A stretch of DNA of 64,000 nt from G964291335 sp964291335 (GTDB lineage: Bacteria; Chloroflexota; Dehalococcoidia; Lucifugimonadales; UBA3495), in NCBI GenBank assembly GCA_964291335.2, contig OZ219748.1, positions 2,418,001 through 2,482,000 on the forward strand. Reading direction: 5' to 3'. Of the stretch, positions 1-7,203 are shown piece by piece. Within the stretch, counting starts at the first letter, position 1, and each line of letters opens with the position of its first letter. The notes below the pieces were generated by a model. It was not told where the DNA came from and did no database searches. It saw only the letters and a program-made list of their open reading frames with translations. The position numbers and the translations under genes are program-made.

Positions 1-53
1 CCCGACCACTGGTTTTGGAGACCAGCGCTCTGACCAGACTGAGCTACGCTCCT
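1..53 (-). tRNA. tRNA-Trp (CCA), 3' part cut off by window edge
   Basis: Read on the minus strand, the sequence gives an acceptor 5' strand, a D arm with AGCTCAG, and an anticodon stem closing a loop CTCCAAA, so the anticodon is CCA (Trp). The T arm and 3' acceptor lie outside the window. It is the last of three tRNA genes in tandem on this strand. Confidence 0.85.
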
Positions 54-92
54 GCGCCGAGGCGGTAAAGGCCGGTTTTGGCCGGTCAAGAG

Positions 93-165
93 TACCCCTG
101 GAGGGATTCGAACCCCCGACGCGCGACTTAGGACGCCGCCGCTCTATCCTCTGAGCTACAGGGGC
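93..165 (-). tRNA. tRNA-Arg (CCT)
   Basis: Minus-strand cloverleaf with acceptor GCCCCTG paired to CAGGGGT (a G-U pair at the end), D arm TAGCTCAG, anticodon loop GTCCTAA (anticodon CCT) and T arm GGTTCGAATCC. The 3' CCA is not encoded. Second gene of the three-tRNA cluster. Confidence 0.9.
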
Positions 166-171
166 TAGTGG

Positions 172-244
172 TGGAGATAGGGGGGCTCGAACCCCCAACC
201 TCGGCATTGCGAACGCCGCGCTCTCCCAGTTGAGCTATATCCCC
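172..244 (-). tRNA. tRNA-Ala (CGC)
   Basis: Minus-strand cloverleaf with acceptor GGGGATA/TATCTCC, D arm TAGCTCA, anticodon loop TTCGCAA (anticodon CGC) and T arm GGTTCGAGCC. The bases after the discriminator, 171-169, read CCA, so CCA may be encoded here, unlike its neighbour. First gene in transcription order of the Ala-Arg-Trp cluster. Confidence 0.9.
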
Positions 245-336
245 TGGGCAACAACCCGACCAGGTTAAAGGGACTATTCCCCGGCACCTTATTGAATGTT
301 AAAACCGCCGGCTAACCCCTGTCAAGGGCCGGGAAC

Positions 337-844
337 CGGGGCATTCCCAACATGCGTTGGTATAAATGGATAACGGGGTTTGCCGGGAAATCAGACCGCT
401 GGGAGGCAGCAACATGGCCCAACCTGGAGCATACCGGGACGGGATGCAATGCAATGCCCCCGCTGCGGCGCCAACTGACTGCCCAAATACGGCCGCTCCC
501 GCGGCAAGCAGACCTACCGCTGCGGCCAATGCCACTACCACTTCGTCCCGGGAGCCGGGCGTCCCCGCCAGCCGGAGCAGCTCCAGGCCCAGGCGGGAAG
601 AATACCAGACGGACGCTTACCGGGTGTATAACTGGCTGCCGGCGAACCGGCATCAGGCGGGCAAAGGGGGCTCGGTAAACCGGAACTAAGGTTTCCACCC
701 CCAATTGCGGGATCAGCTGAACCGGCTGCATCGGAAGACGAAGGGGTACAGCAAGAGCTGGCGGCTGCTGGCGGATCCCATTGCGTTGGCCTGCCGGCGG
801 CTGGGCTGGTTTAACGCCAATACCCATTGGGAATACCGCCAATA
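337..844 (+). mobile_element. IS1-type insertion sequence remnant, copy A
   Basis: This segment matches 11261-12090 read on the opposite strand over most of its length. Both copies begin with a GGGGCATTCCCAAC-like end and finish with a diverged inverted copy near GGTTTAACGCCAATACCC, giving imperfect terminal inverted repeats of about 30 bp. Copy A lacks roughly 350 bp of the middle that copy B keeps, where the central transposase region would be. No target duplication is evident by eye. It sits beside the tRNA cluster. Confidence 0.75.
449..844 (+). pseudogene. IS1-type transposase, internally deleted
   Basis: Translation from the ATG at 449 gives a zinc-ribbon start (CPRCGAN, then YRCGQCHYHF) typical of the InsA-like N-terminus of IS1-family transposases. 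A TGA replaces the Trp codon kept in copy B soon after CPRCGAN. After a large internal deletion the reading resumes with VYNWLPANRH and a GKGGSVNRN block, is interrupted by a TAA at about 687, and ends with LNRLHRKTKGYSKS and RRLGWFNANT, the C-terminal end of this family. The DDE core is mostly missing, so it cannot encode an active transposase. Confidence 0.75.
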
Positions 845-929
845 GCCGGCGGACAGCCGCTTGCCCTGCCGGGAGGACGGGGGGACAGGGGGCTTGTAAA
901 AGGCGCTGCCGGCTGTCAAACTGTATGCC

Positions 930-1820
930 ATGAGACTTGGCGAATTTGAACTCAACGAACCGGTTCCCGAGTTGCGCAACCCGCACTTTATCGCCGTACT
1001 GCGCCCCTGGATTGACGTGGGCTGCGTGGGCAGCATGAGCCTTAACCGACTGGAACGCCATTTGCGGGCCAAAGAGTTGGGGCGGATGCATCGTCCCGGG
1101 CTGTTCTATGATTTTACCCGTTACCGGCCCCGCTCCTTTTTCAATGAAGGCCGCCGGGAATATTCAATTCCCAATACCATCGTGCGTTACGCCCGGCGGG
1201 AAGAAGGCCCCGACCTGCTGCTGGCCCACCTGCTGGAACCCCATCTGTATGGCGAGGACTATGCCGACGCTATGCTGGAGCTGCTTGCTTACCTGGGGGT
1301 GAAGCGTTACTCGCTGGTTGGCGCAATGTACGATATGGTTCCCCACACGCGGCCTTTGCTGGTGTCGGGTACGGGCGCCGGCGAAGGCGCCGCCGAAGAG
1401 CGGGAACGGATGCGGGTGCAGACCAGCGATTATGAGGGGCCGACCACGATTGCCTACCTGGTTCCGCTGGCAGCCGCCAGGCAGGGCCTGGAAACCCGCA
1501 CCTACGTGGTGCATCTGCCCCAGTATTTCCAGGTTGATGAAGACCTGATGGGCGTTGCCCGGTTGATGGAAATTCTCTGCGCCCTCTACGGTTTGCCGGA
1601 ACGCCTGATTGAATGGGAACGAGGCCGGGAGCAGTACGCTTCGATTGAAGGAATGGTTACCGAAGAAGGGGAGAGCATTGCCTCGCTGTTGCAGCAACTG
1701 GAGGAGCATTATGACCGGGAGCAGCGTTCCGAAGAACCGCCGCCGCCCCTTTCGGCCAACATCGAAGAGTTTCTGCGCGATTTAGACCAGGGGTTTGACC
1801 GGCCGGCGGGTAGCGGGTAA
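930..1820 (+). CDS. PAC2 (proteasome assembly chaperone) family protein
   Basis: The 296-residue product resembles the bacterial and archaeal PAC2 family: an N-terminal LNxLxxxLxAxELGR-like stretch (about residues 38-52), a central YLGVKRYSLVGAMYDMVPHTR block (about 124-145) and an acidic, Glu/Gln-rich C-terminal helix (about 210-290). PAC2 proteins share a fold with proteasome assembly chaperones, but their role in bacteria without a proteasome is unknown, and nothing around this gene explains it. No strong ribosome binding site precedes the ATG at 930, and the gene begins about 85 bp after the IS remnant. There is no signal peptide or membrane segment. The family call is good; the function is open. 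Confidence 0.8.
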   Translation: MRLGEFELNEPVPELRNPHFIAVLRPWIDVGCVGSMSLNRLERHLRAKELGRMHRPGLFYDFTRYRPRSFFNEGRREYSIPNTIVRYARREEGPDLLLAHLLEPHLYGEDYADAMLELLAYLGVKRYSLVGAMYDMVPHTRPLLVSGTGAGEGAAEERERMRVQTSDYEGPTTIAYLVPLAAARQGLETRTYVVHLPQYFQVDEDLMGVARLMEILCALYGLPERLIEWERGREQYASIEGMVTEEGESIASLLQQLEEHYDREQRSEEPPPPLSANIEEFLRDLDQGFDRPAGSG

Positions 1821-2011
1821 CGGAATGAGCGAAAAAGGCTTATCCCGGTTCAGCCGAAAGACGCTGGCCCTCGGTTACAACAATTCGGCTTGGTTGTTTT
1901 GGACAGGTTAAGCTTGATTCCCAATTGTCCCGGCAAGTTAACCTTGCTTGATTTCAGAGTTGCCTCAAGCCGTTGATCCTATTCCGGAAGAATTATGTAG
2001 CTCTTACCACC

Positions 2012-2452
2012 TCATTCATTGTAAGGTTGGCATATCCGCAACGCAACCACACTATTCCAGTCCAACCCTTCTTCCGTGGGAATGTAGCATACTACAGTTA
2101 TTTGATCCCCTGAGCTCCAATCGTGAACTATAGAACGATGTTTCTCCGAGAACTGAGCCGCTAGCTCAGTGAAGCAGGAGCCTGTAGGGCAGACCTCGAA
2201 CTTCACAAGCGGCTCGAGATCTGAATCATCTTGAACTTCGGCAACTATCCCTGTAACTGCTACCCTGCGTCCACCATATTCTCGATGGGCAATTGCGGAG
2301 TCCTGCGTATATTGCTTGAATAACTCGTCGGCCGAAACTGAAATGGCCGGTTGCACAAACAATTCCGCCATTCTCTCCATTTCGGTATCAGTGGCATTGC
2401 AAGCTAATAGAAGGGTGGCAACAAGCAAGGCAAGCACCAGAGTCTTGGTCAT
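2012..2452 (-). CDS. Lipoprotein with OB-fold tRNA_anti-like domain
   Basis: The 146-residue product starts with a lipoprotein signal peptide ending in a lipobox (LLLAC, Cys about residue 18), so it is probably membrane-anchored outside the cell. The rest resembles the tRNA_anti-like OB-fold family of small secreted proteins: ELFKQYTQDSAIAHREYGGR, then VAVTGIVAEV, a middle strand and a final WNSVVALRIC strand. The start is fixed by AGGAGGTTTC directly before the ATG at 2452. It lies 18 bp downstream of the repeat lipoprotein on the same strand, so the two are probably co-transcribed. GC here is lower than in the flanking genes. Ligand unknown. Confidence 0.75.
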   Translation of the reverse strand: MTKTLVLALLVATLLLACNATDTEMERMAELFVQPAISVSADELFKQYTQDSAIAHREYGGRRVAVTGIVAEVQDDSDLEPLVKFEVCPTGSCFTELAAQFSEKHRSIVHDWSSGDQITVVCYIPTEEGLDWNSVVALRICQPYNE

Positions 2453-2470
2453 GAAACCTCCTGCAAGTCC

Positions 2471-3254
2471 TTATTGTCCCAACAAAGCGCGCCAGCATTC
2501 CATTATTTCCTCGTTGGAAAAGGCTTCATCCAGGTTGTAGCCCCGCTCAAGGGACTTTTCACAACCCTCTGCTTCTTCCACGACTACTACTTGGGGGGCC
2601 GGTTGGCTGGCCGAGGCGCCCGTTGGGTCAGGTGGAGAAGTCTCCATTGGCCCCAACAAAGCGCGCCAGCATTCCATTATTTCCTCGTTGGAAAAGGCTT
2701 CATCCAGGTTGTAGCCCCGCTCAAGGGACTTTTCACAACCCTCTGCTTCTTCCACGACTACTACTTGGGGGGCCGGTTGGCTGGCCGAGGCGCCCGTTGG
2801 GTCAGGTGGAGAAGTCTCCATTGGCCCCAGCAAAGCGCGCCAGCATTCCATTATTTCCTCGTTGGAAAAGGCTTCATCCAGGTTGTAGCCCCGCTCAAGG
2901 GACTTTTCACAACCCTCTGCCCCTTCCACAACCGCTACCGGGGTAACCGGTTGGTTGCCAGAAACGCCCGTTGGTTTAGGGGACGAAGCATCCATTGGCT
3001 GAGTGGTTGGTCCGGTTGCCAACTGCGCTATGGGCTGCGCCGCAGGTTCCGGCGCCGAAGTTTCTGTTGGGCGTGGCGAAGGCGTCGGTGCAGCGGTGGT
3101 CGAGGGTGTAGGAATAGCTGTTGGGCTCGGAATCGGAAGGTTAGTAGCAGTAGGTACTGGCATAGCGGGTACGGGGGTTGGCTCGCTGCCGCAAGAGAGA
3201 AGGAAAGCGGAAAAGGCAAATAAAAAAACCGAAACAGACCGGCAGCTTGACCAT
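2471..3254 (-). CDS. Repeat-containing lipoprotein, split by an apparent frameshift in a T7 run
   Basis: The long open frame (ATG at 3163 to the stop at 2471) is rich in Pro/Thr/Ser, then carries three near-identical 58-residue units containing EGCEKSLERGYN and NEEIMECWRALLG. Upstream of 3163 the frame stays open through FAFSAFLLSCGSEPT, a clear lipobox, but has no start codon. An ATG at 3252-3254 with a purine-rich site before it lies in another frame and begins MVKLPVCFGF. The two frames meet at a run of seven T (3222-3228 on the plus strand as A7). Removing one base would give one lipoprotein of about 260 residues with a normal signal peptide. So this is either a sequencing or assembly error, a real mutation or slippage. 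I do not recognise the repeat domain. Confidence 0.6.
2481..3002. repeat. Three tandem 174-bp repeats in frame
   Basis: Units start at 2481, 2655 and 2829, exactly 174 bp apart, and each encodes 58 residues. The first two look identical throughout by eye. The third matches over its first hundred or so bases and then drifts in the linker part. Preservation at the DNA level implies recent duplication or ongoing homogenisation by recombination. Confidence 0.9.
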
Positions 3255-3463
3255 CGGGAACCCCCTTGCCCCGGTTCATGTAAGCAGAGCTATCGCCACA
3301 GCAACCATGCCAGACAAAGACCTTGACGAGATGGACTGAAGCCCGCTCCGTAAACCCATTGCAAGGTCTATGAGCCAAAAAGGGAGTTGGTTAGCTGTGG
3401 CAGTTCCGAGTATATCATGAAACCGATTCTGAAACGAGGCTTGATACAGGATTCTTAAATCTG

Positions 3464-3487
3464 AAAACAGGCCAGTAAACCGGCCTG
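3464..3487 (-). terminator. Rho-independent terminator of the bifunctional nuclease gene
   Basis: On the minus strand CAGGCC-loop-GGCCTG is followed by TTTT. It lies about 70 bp after the stop of the gene at 3557-4123. The rest of the 3255-3556 gap holds only a possible -10 (TATACT, 3409-3414, minus strand) for the lipoprotein pair. Confidence 0.65.
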
Positions 3488-3556
3488 CGGGGCAGGGAAA
3501 AGCCCCGGCTGTATCTGACGGGGCAGGTTAAGCCGGCCGGGGCCACCCCCCCACGC

Positions 3557-4123
3557 TTACTGCCCCGACCGCTGCTGACCGAAGTCTTCCAGGTCCAGGT
3601 CATTGATGAAGTCGGTGAAGGCCGACATACGCTGCAATTCCTCTTCATTTACCTGGGAAGTCCGCTCACCGCCCTCCCGTTCCGGGGTAATTGGTTTACC
3701 CGTCTCCTTGTCCAGCAGAATACCGGCCTGGTCCATCACCGATTCAGCGGCGAAAATCGGCGCTTGAACGCGAACCGCCAGGGCCATAGCGTCGCTGGGC
3801 CTGGAATCAATCTCCGTGGTGGCGCCGTTTACTTCGATGACAATCTTGGCATAGAAGGTATCATTCTCCAGGCCGCTCACCAGGATATGGTTCACCGAAC
3901 CGCCCAGGGTATCGATAACCGTCCGGAGCAGGTCATGGGTCAGCGGACGGGGTACACTTAAATCCTGGAGCTTGACCGCGATGGCATCAGCCTCTGCCGG
4001 GCCAATCCAGATGGGCAAATAGCGGTCGGAATCCTGCTCCTTCAGAATCACTACCCGCTGGTAGTTCATCGGACTGACTCTTATGCTGTCAATGGACATA
4101 CTAAGCATTGCATCAGCCTCCAC
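3557..4123 (-). CDS. Bifunctional nuclease family protein (DUF151/BFN)
   Basis: The 188-residue product matches the bifunctional nuclease (BFN, DUF151) family: YLPIWIGPAEADAIA (about residues 35-49), SVPRPLTHDLL (about 56-66), then IDSRPSDAMALAVR (about 105-118), the block that characterises the family. Members were described as having RNase and DNase activity, but the biological role in bacteria is unclear. The acidic C-terminal tail (about 150-188) lies beyond the conserved domain. It may start at MEADAML or at one of the next two Met codons. It is transcribed alone, away from rsmD, and ends at the hairpin at 3464-3487. Confidence 0.85.
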   Translation of the reverse strand: MEADAMLSMSIDSIRVSPMNYQRVVILKEQDSDRYLPIWIGPAEADAIAVKLQDLSVPRPLTHDLLRTVIDTLGGSVNHILVSGLENDTFYAKIVIEVNGATTEIDSRPSDAMALAVRVQAPIFAAESVMDQAGILLDKETGKPITPEREGGERTSQVNEEELQRMSAFTDFINDLDLEDFGQQRSGQ

Positions 4124-4327
4124 AAATAGCCGTTAACCTATAAAATATTATGTTGCTGGCGATAATAATGCAACCGGCAAAGGGCGCATTAGCGGGGTAA
4201 TCCGGCCCCGGTTCCCGTTTTGCCGGCCTTGCCCGACCGGGAGAATACCGCTGCCTGAGCGGTTAAGTTTACAAAATGCTCAAAACCAACCGACCTTTTC
4301 GCTGGAAAGAAGCGCCAGGACGTGTTT

Positions 4328-4333
4328 TATAAT
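4328..4333 (+). promoter_or_regulatory. Candidate -10 box of the rsmD operon
   Basis: TATAAT at 4328-4333 overlaps the most upstream in-frame ATG of rsmD (4332). If it is the real -10 element, that ATG cannot be transcribed and translation must start at 4350. No good -35 match is visible. Confidence 0.45.
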
Positions 4334-4349
4334 GGCCGGCAAGGGAAAT

Positions 4350-4904
4350 ATGCGTGTGGCAGGAGGCCAGGCCAGGGGCCGGCGTCTCAAAGGTGCGGTG
4401 GTTCCCGGAGTGCGCCCTACATCCGAGCGGGCCAGGGCCGCTATCTTCAACATACTTCCCCCCCGGGTTTGCCACGGAACCCGGGTCCTGGACCTTTTCG
4501 CCGGCACCGGCAGCCTGGGAATTGAAGCCTTGAGCCGGGGCGCCGCCTGGGGCGATCTGGTAGAGCGAAACCGGCGCCAGTGCCGGGTTATCGGGGAAAA
4601 CCTGGCGGCTGCCGGGTTCAGCGATATGGCCAGGGTTCACTGCGCCGACGTTTATCGGATGCTGGGCGCCCTGAATGGCGGTTACCAGCTGGTTCTGCTG
4701 GATCCGCCCTACCAGATGACCGGGCTGGACCAGCTGCTGGAGGTTATTGCGGAAGCCACCGGGCTGGTGGCGGATGCGGGTATGGTGGTGGTGGGGCATT
4801 CCCGGCTGGCGGCGCTGCGAGCGGAATACGGCGAACTGCGGCTCTATTCGCACCGGCGCTACGGCGACAATGTGGTCGAATTTTATCAACGTGGAGGTAG
4901 TTAA
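4350..4904 (+). CDS. rsmD: 16S rRNA (guanine(966)-N(2))-methyltransferase RsmD
   Basis: About 184 residues. The N-terminus MRVAGGQARGRRLKG and the VRPTSERARAAIFNIL block are characteristic of RsmD. The SAM-binding motif VLDLFAGTGSLGIEA and the catalytic LLDPPY motif (NPPY-type) are intact. RsmD methylates G966 of 16S rRNA during 30S assembly using S-adenosylmethionine. I chose the ATG at 4350, preceded by AAGGGAAAT, because the upstream in-frame ATG at 4332 lies in a likely -10 box. The stop overlaps the coaD start by one base (TAATG), and the rsmD-coaD pairing is common in bacteria. Confidence 0.92.
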   Translation: MRVAGGQARGRRLKGAVVPGVRPTSERARAAIFNILPPRVCHGTRVLDLFAGTGSLGIEALSRGAAWGDLVERNRRQCRVIGENLAAAGFSDMARVHCADVYRMLGALNGGYQLVLLDPPYQMTGLDQLLEVIAEATGLVADAGMVVVGHSRLAALRAEYGELRLYSHRRYGDNVVEFYQRGGS

Positions 4905-5401
4905 TGGTAACCGCTCTCTACCCGGGGAGCTTTGACCCGGTAACGCTGGGTCATATGGATGTGGTTGCCCGGGCAGCGGCCCTCTTCGACCAGGTTATTA
5001 TTGCGGTTTACGCTACCCCCTCAAAGAACCTGTTGTTCTCTACCGAGGAACGGGTTGCCCTGTTCGGCAGCGCAATTCAGGGGCTGCCCAATGTGGCAGT
5101 GCGTCGGTTTGAGGGCCTGGTGGTGCGGTTCGCCCAGGAGGTGGGCGCCGCCGTGATTGTACGGGGCCTGAGAAGCGGGTCGGACTTCGAGTACGAGTAT
5201 GAAATGGCCTTTATGAATCGCAAGCTGGCGCCAAAAGTAGATATGGTCTCTTTCATGACTTCCCAGGAGCATATGTTTGTCAGCTCCAGCCTGCTTAAGG
5301 AAGTGGCCCGCCTGGGCGGCAACATCGGCGGTATGGTGCCGCCCAGGGTAGCCGCCGCAGTTTACGCCAAATTCGGAATTCCGGCGCCCGATGGACGATG
5401 A
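4904..5401 (+). CDS. coaD: Phosphopantetheine adenylyltransferase CoaD
   Basis: The 165-residue product has the length and motifs of CoaD, the fourth enzyme of coenzyme A synthesis (4'-phosphopantetheine + ATP to dephospho-CoA). Visible are ALYPGSFDPVTLGHMDV with the nucleotidyltransferase TxxH-type signature, VIVRGLRSGSDFEYE, and the C-terminal FVSSSLLKEVARLGG with the SSS(L/T)xxKE motif. Start overlaps the rsmD stop (TAATG) with GGAGGT seven bases upstream. It overlaps the next gene by 11 bp, so the three genes are probably one transcript. Confidence 0.96.
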   Translation: MVTALYPGSFDPVTLGHMDVVARAAALFDQVIIAVYATPSKNLLFSTEERVALFGSAIQGLPNVAVRRFEGLVVRFAQEVGAAVIVRGLRSGSDFEYEYEMAFMNRKLAPKVDMVSFMTSQEHMFVSSSLLKEVARLGGNIGGMVPPRVAAAVYAKFGIPAPDGR

Positions 5402-5918
5402 CCGGAGAAAGGAGGACATCATCGATATTATAAGTGTAGTAGATCGGTTGGAATTGCTCATTGAGAACAGCAAGGTTATGCCCATAACCGGCAACCTGAT
5501 GGTGGACCGGGCCAGGCTGGTGGAGTTGGTGGACCAACTTCGGCTGGGCATACCCCAGGAGGTTAAGGCTGCCTCTGAGTTGCTGAACCAGAAGGATCAA
5601 ATTATGACCAACGCCATGGCCGACGCCAAGCGCGCCAAGGCCAGGGCTGAGGAAGAGTTCACCAGGCAGCTGAACCAGACGGAACAGAGCCGCAAGGCAG
5701 AGCAGATACTGGCCGATGCCCAGGAGCGGGCCAGCCGTATTCTGCAACTGGCCGAGGCCGAGGCGCAGAGCCGCCGCACTGAGGCCGATGCCTATGCCCT
5801 GCGCAGCCTGCGGGCCCTGGAGCGGGAGGTAAGCAACATTAACGGCTCCGTCCGCAAGGGGATCGATATGCTGGCCGGAAGCAGTCTGGCGGCAACCATC
5901 CCCGCCCCCGATGCCTAG
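5391..5918 (+). CDS. Coiled-coil protein of unknown function following coaD
   Basis: Up to 175 residues, largely helical. Residues about 60-150 are an Ala/Glu/Arg-rich coiled coil (AKRAKARAEEEF, AQERASRILQLAEAEAQSRR) resembling the stalk helices of ATP synthase b subunits or DivIVA-like proteins, without a membrane segment. The DIIDIISVVDRLELLIENSK start resembles an N-terminal segment seen in DivIVA-like proteins, suggesting an envelope or division role, but this is inference. The start is uncertain: a strong AAAGGAGG site lies inside the open frame at 5408-5415 with no ATG, GTG or TTG at proper distance, whereas the ATG at 5391 has no clear site. A strong terminator follows. Confidence 0.65.
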   Translation: MDDDRRKEDIIDIISVVDRLELLIENSKVMPITGNLMVDRARLVELVDQLRLGIPQEVKAASELLNQKDQIMTNAMADAKRAKARAEEEFTRQLNQTEQSRKAEQILADAQERASRILQLAEAEAQSRRTEADAYALRSLRALEREVSNINGSVRKGIDMLAGSSLAATIPAPDA

Positions 5919-5964
5919 CCTGGATGCCTGGCGGGGAGCCTTTTAACCTCAATCCCGGTGTGAA

Positions 5965-5995
5965 AAGCGCGGGGCGGCTGAAACGCCCCGCGCTT
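5965..5995. terminator. Strong hairpin between convergent genes
   Basis: A perfect 12-bp stem (5965-5976 with 5984-5995, AAGCGCGGGGCG) and a 7-base loop lie 47 bp after the coaD operon and about 97 bp past the end of the convergent deacetylase gene. Purely GC-rich with only short T runs, it can serve both directions. Confidence 0.75.
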
Positions 5996-6091
5996 CTTGA
6001 ACGGCCTACGGGAGGCGACAGCTAACCTGAATAAGGAGCGAACGCCCGGCGCGCTTTTTGAACGGCCGCCAGTTCGGCGCTGGAATGCCCT

Positions 6092-6955
6092 TTAAGCCAC
6101 CGACTTATACCAGTCCAGTATTTCGCTGCCGGTCATAAAGAGCACCCCTTCGAATTGGCTGATATACTCGAAAATCCGGTCATAGTACTTAATGCGGTGG
6201 GCGGCGCCGGTAATATACGGGTGGGTGGAGACGCAGAAGACCCGCGCGCTTTCAGCCCCCTCGGCATACAGCGTATCGAACTGGTCGCGGGCCCGCTCGT
6301 ATAACTCCGGCGAGCGATGATGCTGCACCAGATACACGGGAATGTCGTTCAGCTCCACAGTATAAGGCACCGAAATCAGGCTGCCCTTCTTTACCTTCAG
6401 CGGGTAGGGCTGATCGTCGTTGCACCAATCGCAGCAGTACTCAATACCCTCTTCCGCCAGAATGTCCGGAGTAGCAAAGGTTTCTGCCAGGCCCGGCCCC
6501 ATCCAGCCGCGGGGGGCGGCGCCGCTGAAGTCGCAGATGGTATCAATGGTGCGGCGAATGGCGGCCCGCTCATCCGGTTCCCGGTTAATGACCCGCTGTA
6601 TGTAACTGTGTCCCATCAACTCCCACCCGGAATCCAGGCTTTCCTGCACCAGTTGAGGGTAGCTGTTGCATACCGAGGCGTTAAGGCTGACCGTAGCGCG
6701 AATGCCCCGGCGGTCCAGAATGCGCTTCATCCGCCAGAAACCTACCCGGAGGCCGTAATCGAACCAGCCAAAGTTGGGAACATCGGGCAAAATCTCTACC
6801 CCCTGCGGGGTTGGCAGCACCGTCCGGGCCATCGGTTCGTTGATGTCCCACTCCTCCACGTTGATAACTACCCAAACCGCCACCCGGGCGTTGCCGGGCA
6901 GCTTGAGGGGCGGACGATGAAAAATGGGCGAGTAATCGGCGCGAGGGTTTGCCAT
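6092..6955 (-). CDS. Polysaccharide deacetylase-family (PuuE/allantoinase-like) protein
   Basis: About 287 residues. The N-terminus (PIFHRPPLKLP, VAVWVVINVEEWD) and the layout match the PuuE-type branch of NodB-fold polysaccharide deacetylases, which includes cofactor-independent allantoinases; other members act on acylated sugars or imides. The NVEEWD segment corresponds to the first metal/catalytic Asp region, with GWELMGHSY and CVSTHPYITG as later motifs carrying His residues. The start at 6955 (MANPRADYS) is set by GGAGGAAGC just before the ATG; a longer frame exists but lacks a site. It is a single gene transcribed towards the 5965-5995 hairpin. The substrate cannot be deduced. Confidence 0.8.
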   Translation of the reverse strand: MANPRADYSPIFHRPPLKLPGNARVAVWVVINVEEWDINEPMARTVLPTPQGVEILPDVPNFGWFDYGLRVGFWRMKRILDRRGIRATVSLNASVCNSYPQLVQESLDSGWELMGHSYIQRVINREPDERAAIRRTIDTICDFSGAAPRGWMGPGLAETFATPDILAEEGIEYCCDWCNDDQPYPLKVKKGSLISVPYTVELNDIPVYLVQHHRSPELYERARDQFDTLYAEGAESARVFCVSTHPYITGAAHRIKYYDRIFEYISQFEGVLFMTGSEILDWYKSVA

Positions 6956-7105
6956 GCTTCCTCCGGCTGAATTGGTATAGCGGGGCCGACCGGCGTTAGG
7001 GCCGGCTGACATTCTGGATTAAACCGGCCCTTAAGTCAACCTGGTTTTTTCCGTTGGCCGCCGGCGGCGAACCAGGCCGGGCCGTCGGTTTCCCCGGGCG
7101 CTGCG

Positions 7106-7135
7106 TTGACCCCTTGCCGGCTGTCCCCCTACAAT
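7106..7135 (+). promoter_or_regulatory. Sigma-70 promoter of the dehydrogenase gene
   Basis: TTGACC (7106-7111), an 18-bp spacer and TACAAT (7130-7135). A start about 7 bp later would leave a leader of some 60 bases before the ATG at 7204. Confidence 0.6.
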
Positions 7136-7203
7136 GCCTTGACTGGCGGGCCGGCCGCTGCGCCGGCCCGGGACGCAATGCAAAAAGAAGCCAGGGAGGA
7201 AAT

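Noticed and set aside
2471..3002. CRISPR array at the tandem repeats
   Set aside because: Units are 174 bp, contiguous and coding; there are no short repeats with unique spacers. No CRISPR array was seen anywhere in the window.
2474..3223. Plus-strand reading frame over the 174-bp repeats
   Set aside because: It is the antisense of the repeat lipoprotein; the minus-strand frame has a lipobox, a Pro/Thr linker and a following operon partner.
7054..7203. Upstream extension of the 7204 dehydrogenase
   Set aside because: The Rossmann motif starts at the ATG 7204 with a strong ribosome site, and the promoter at 7106-7135 lies within the extension.
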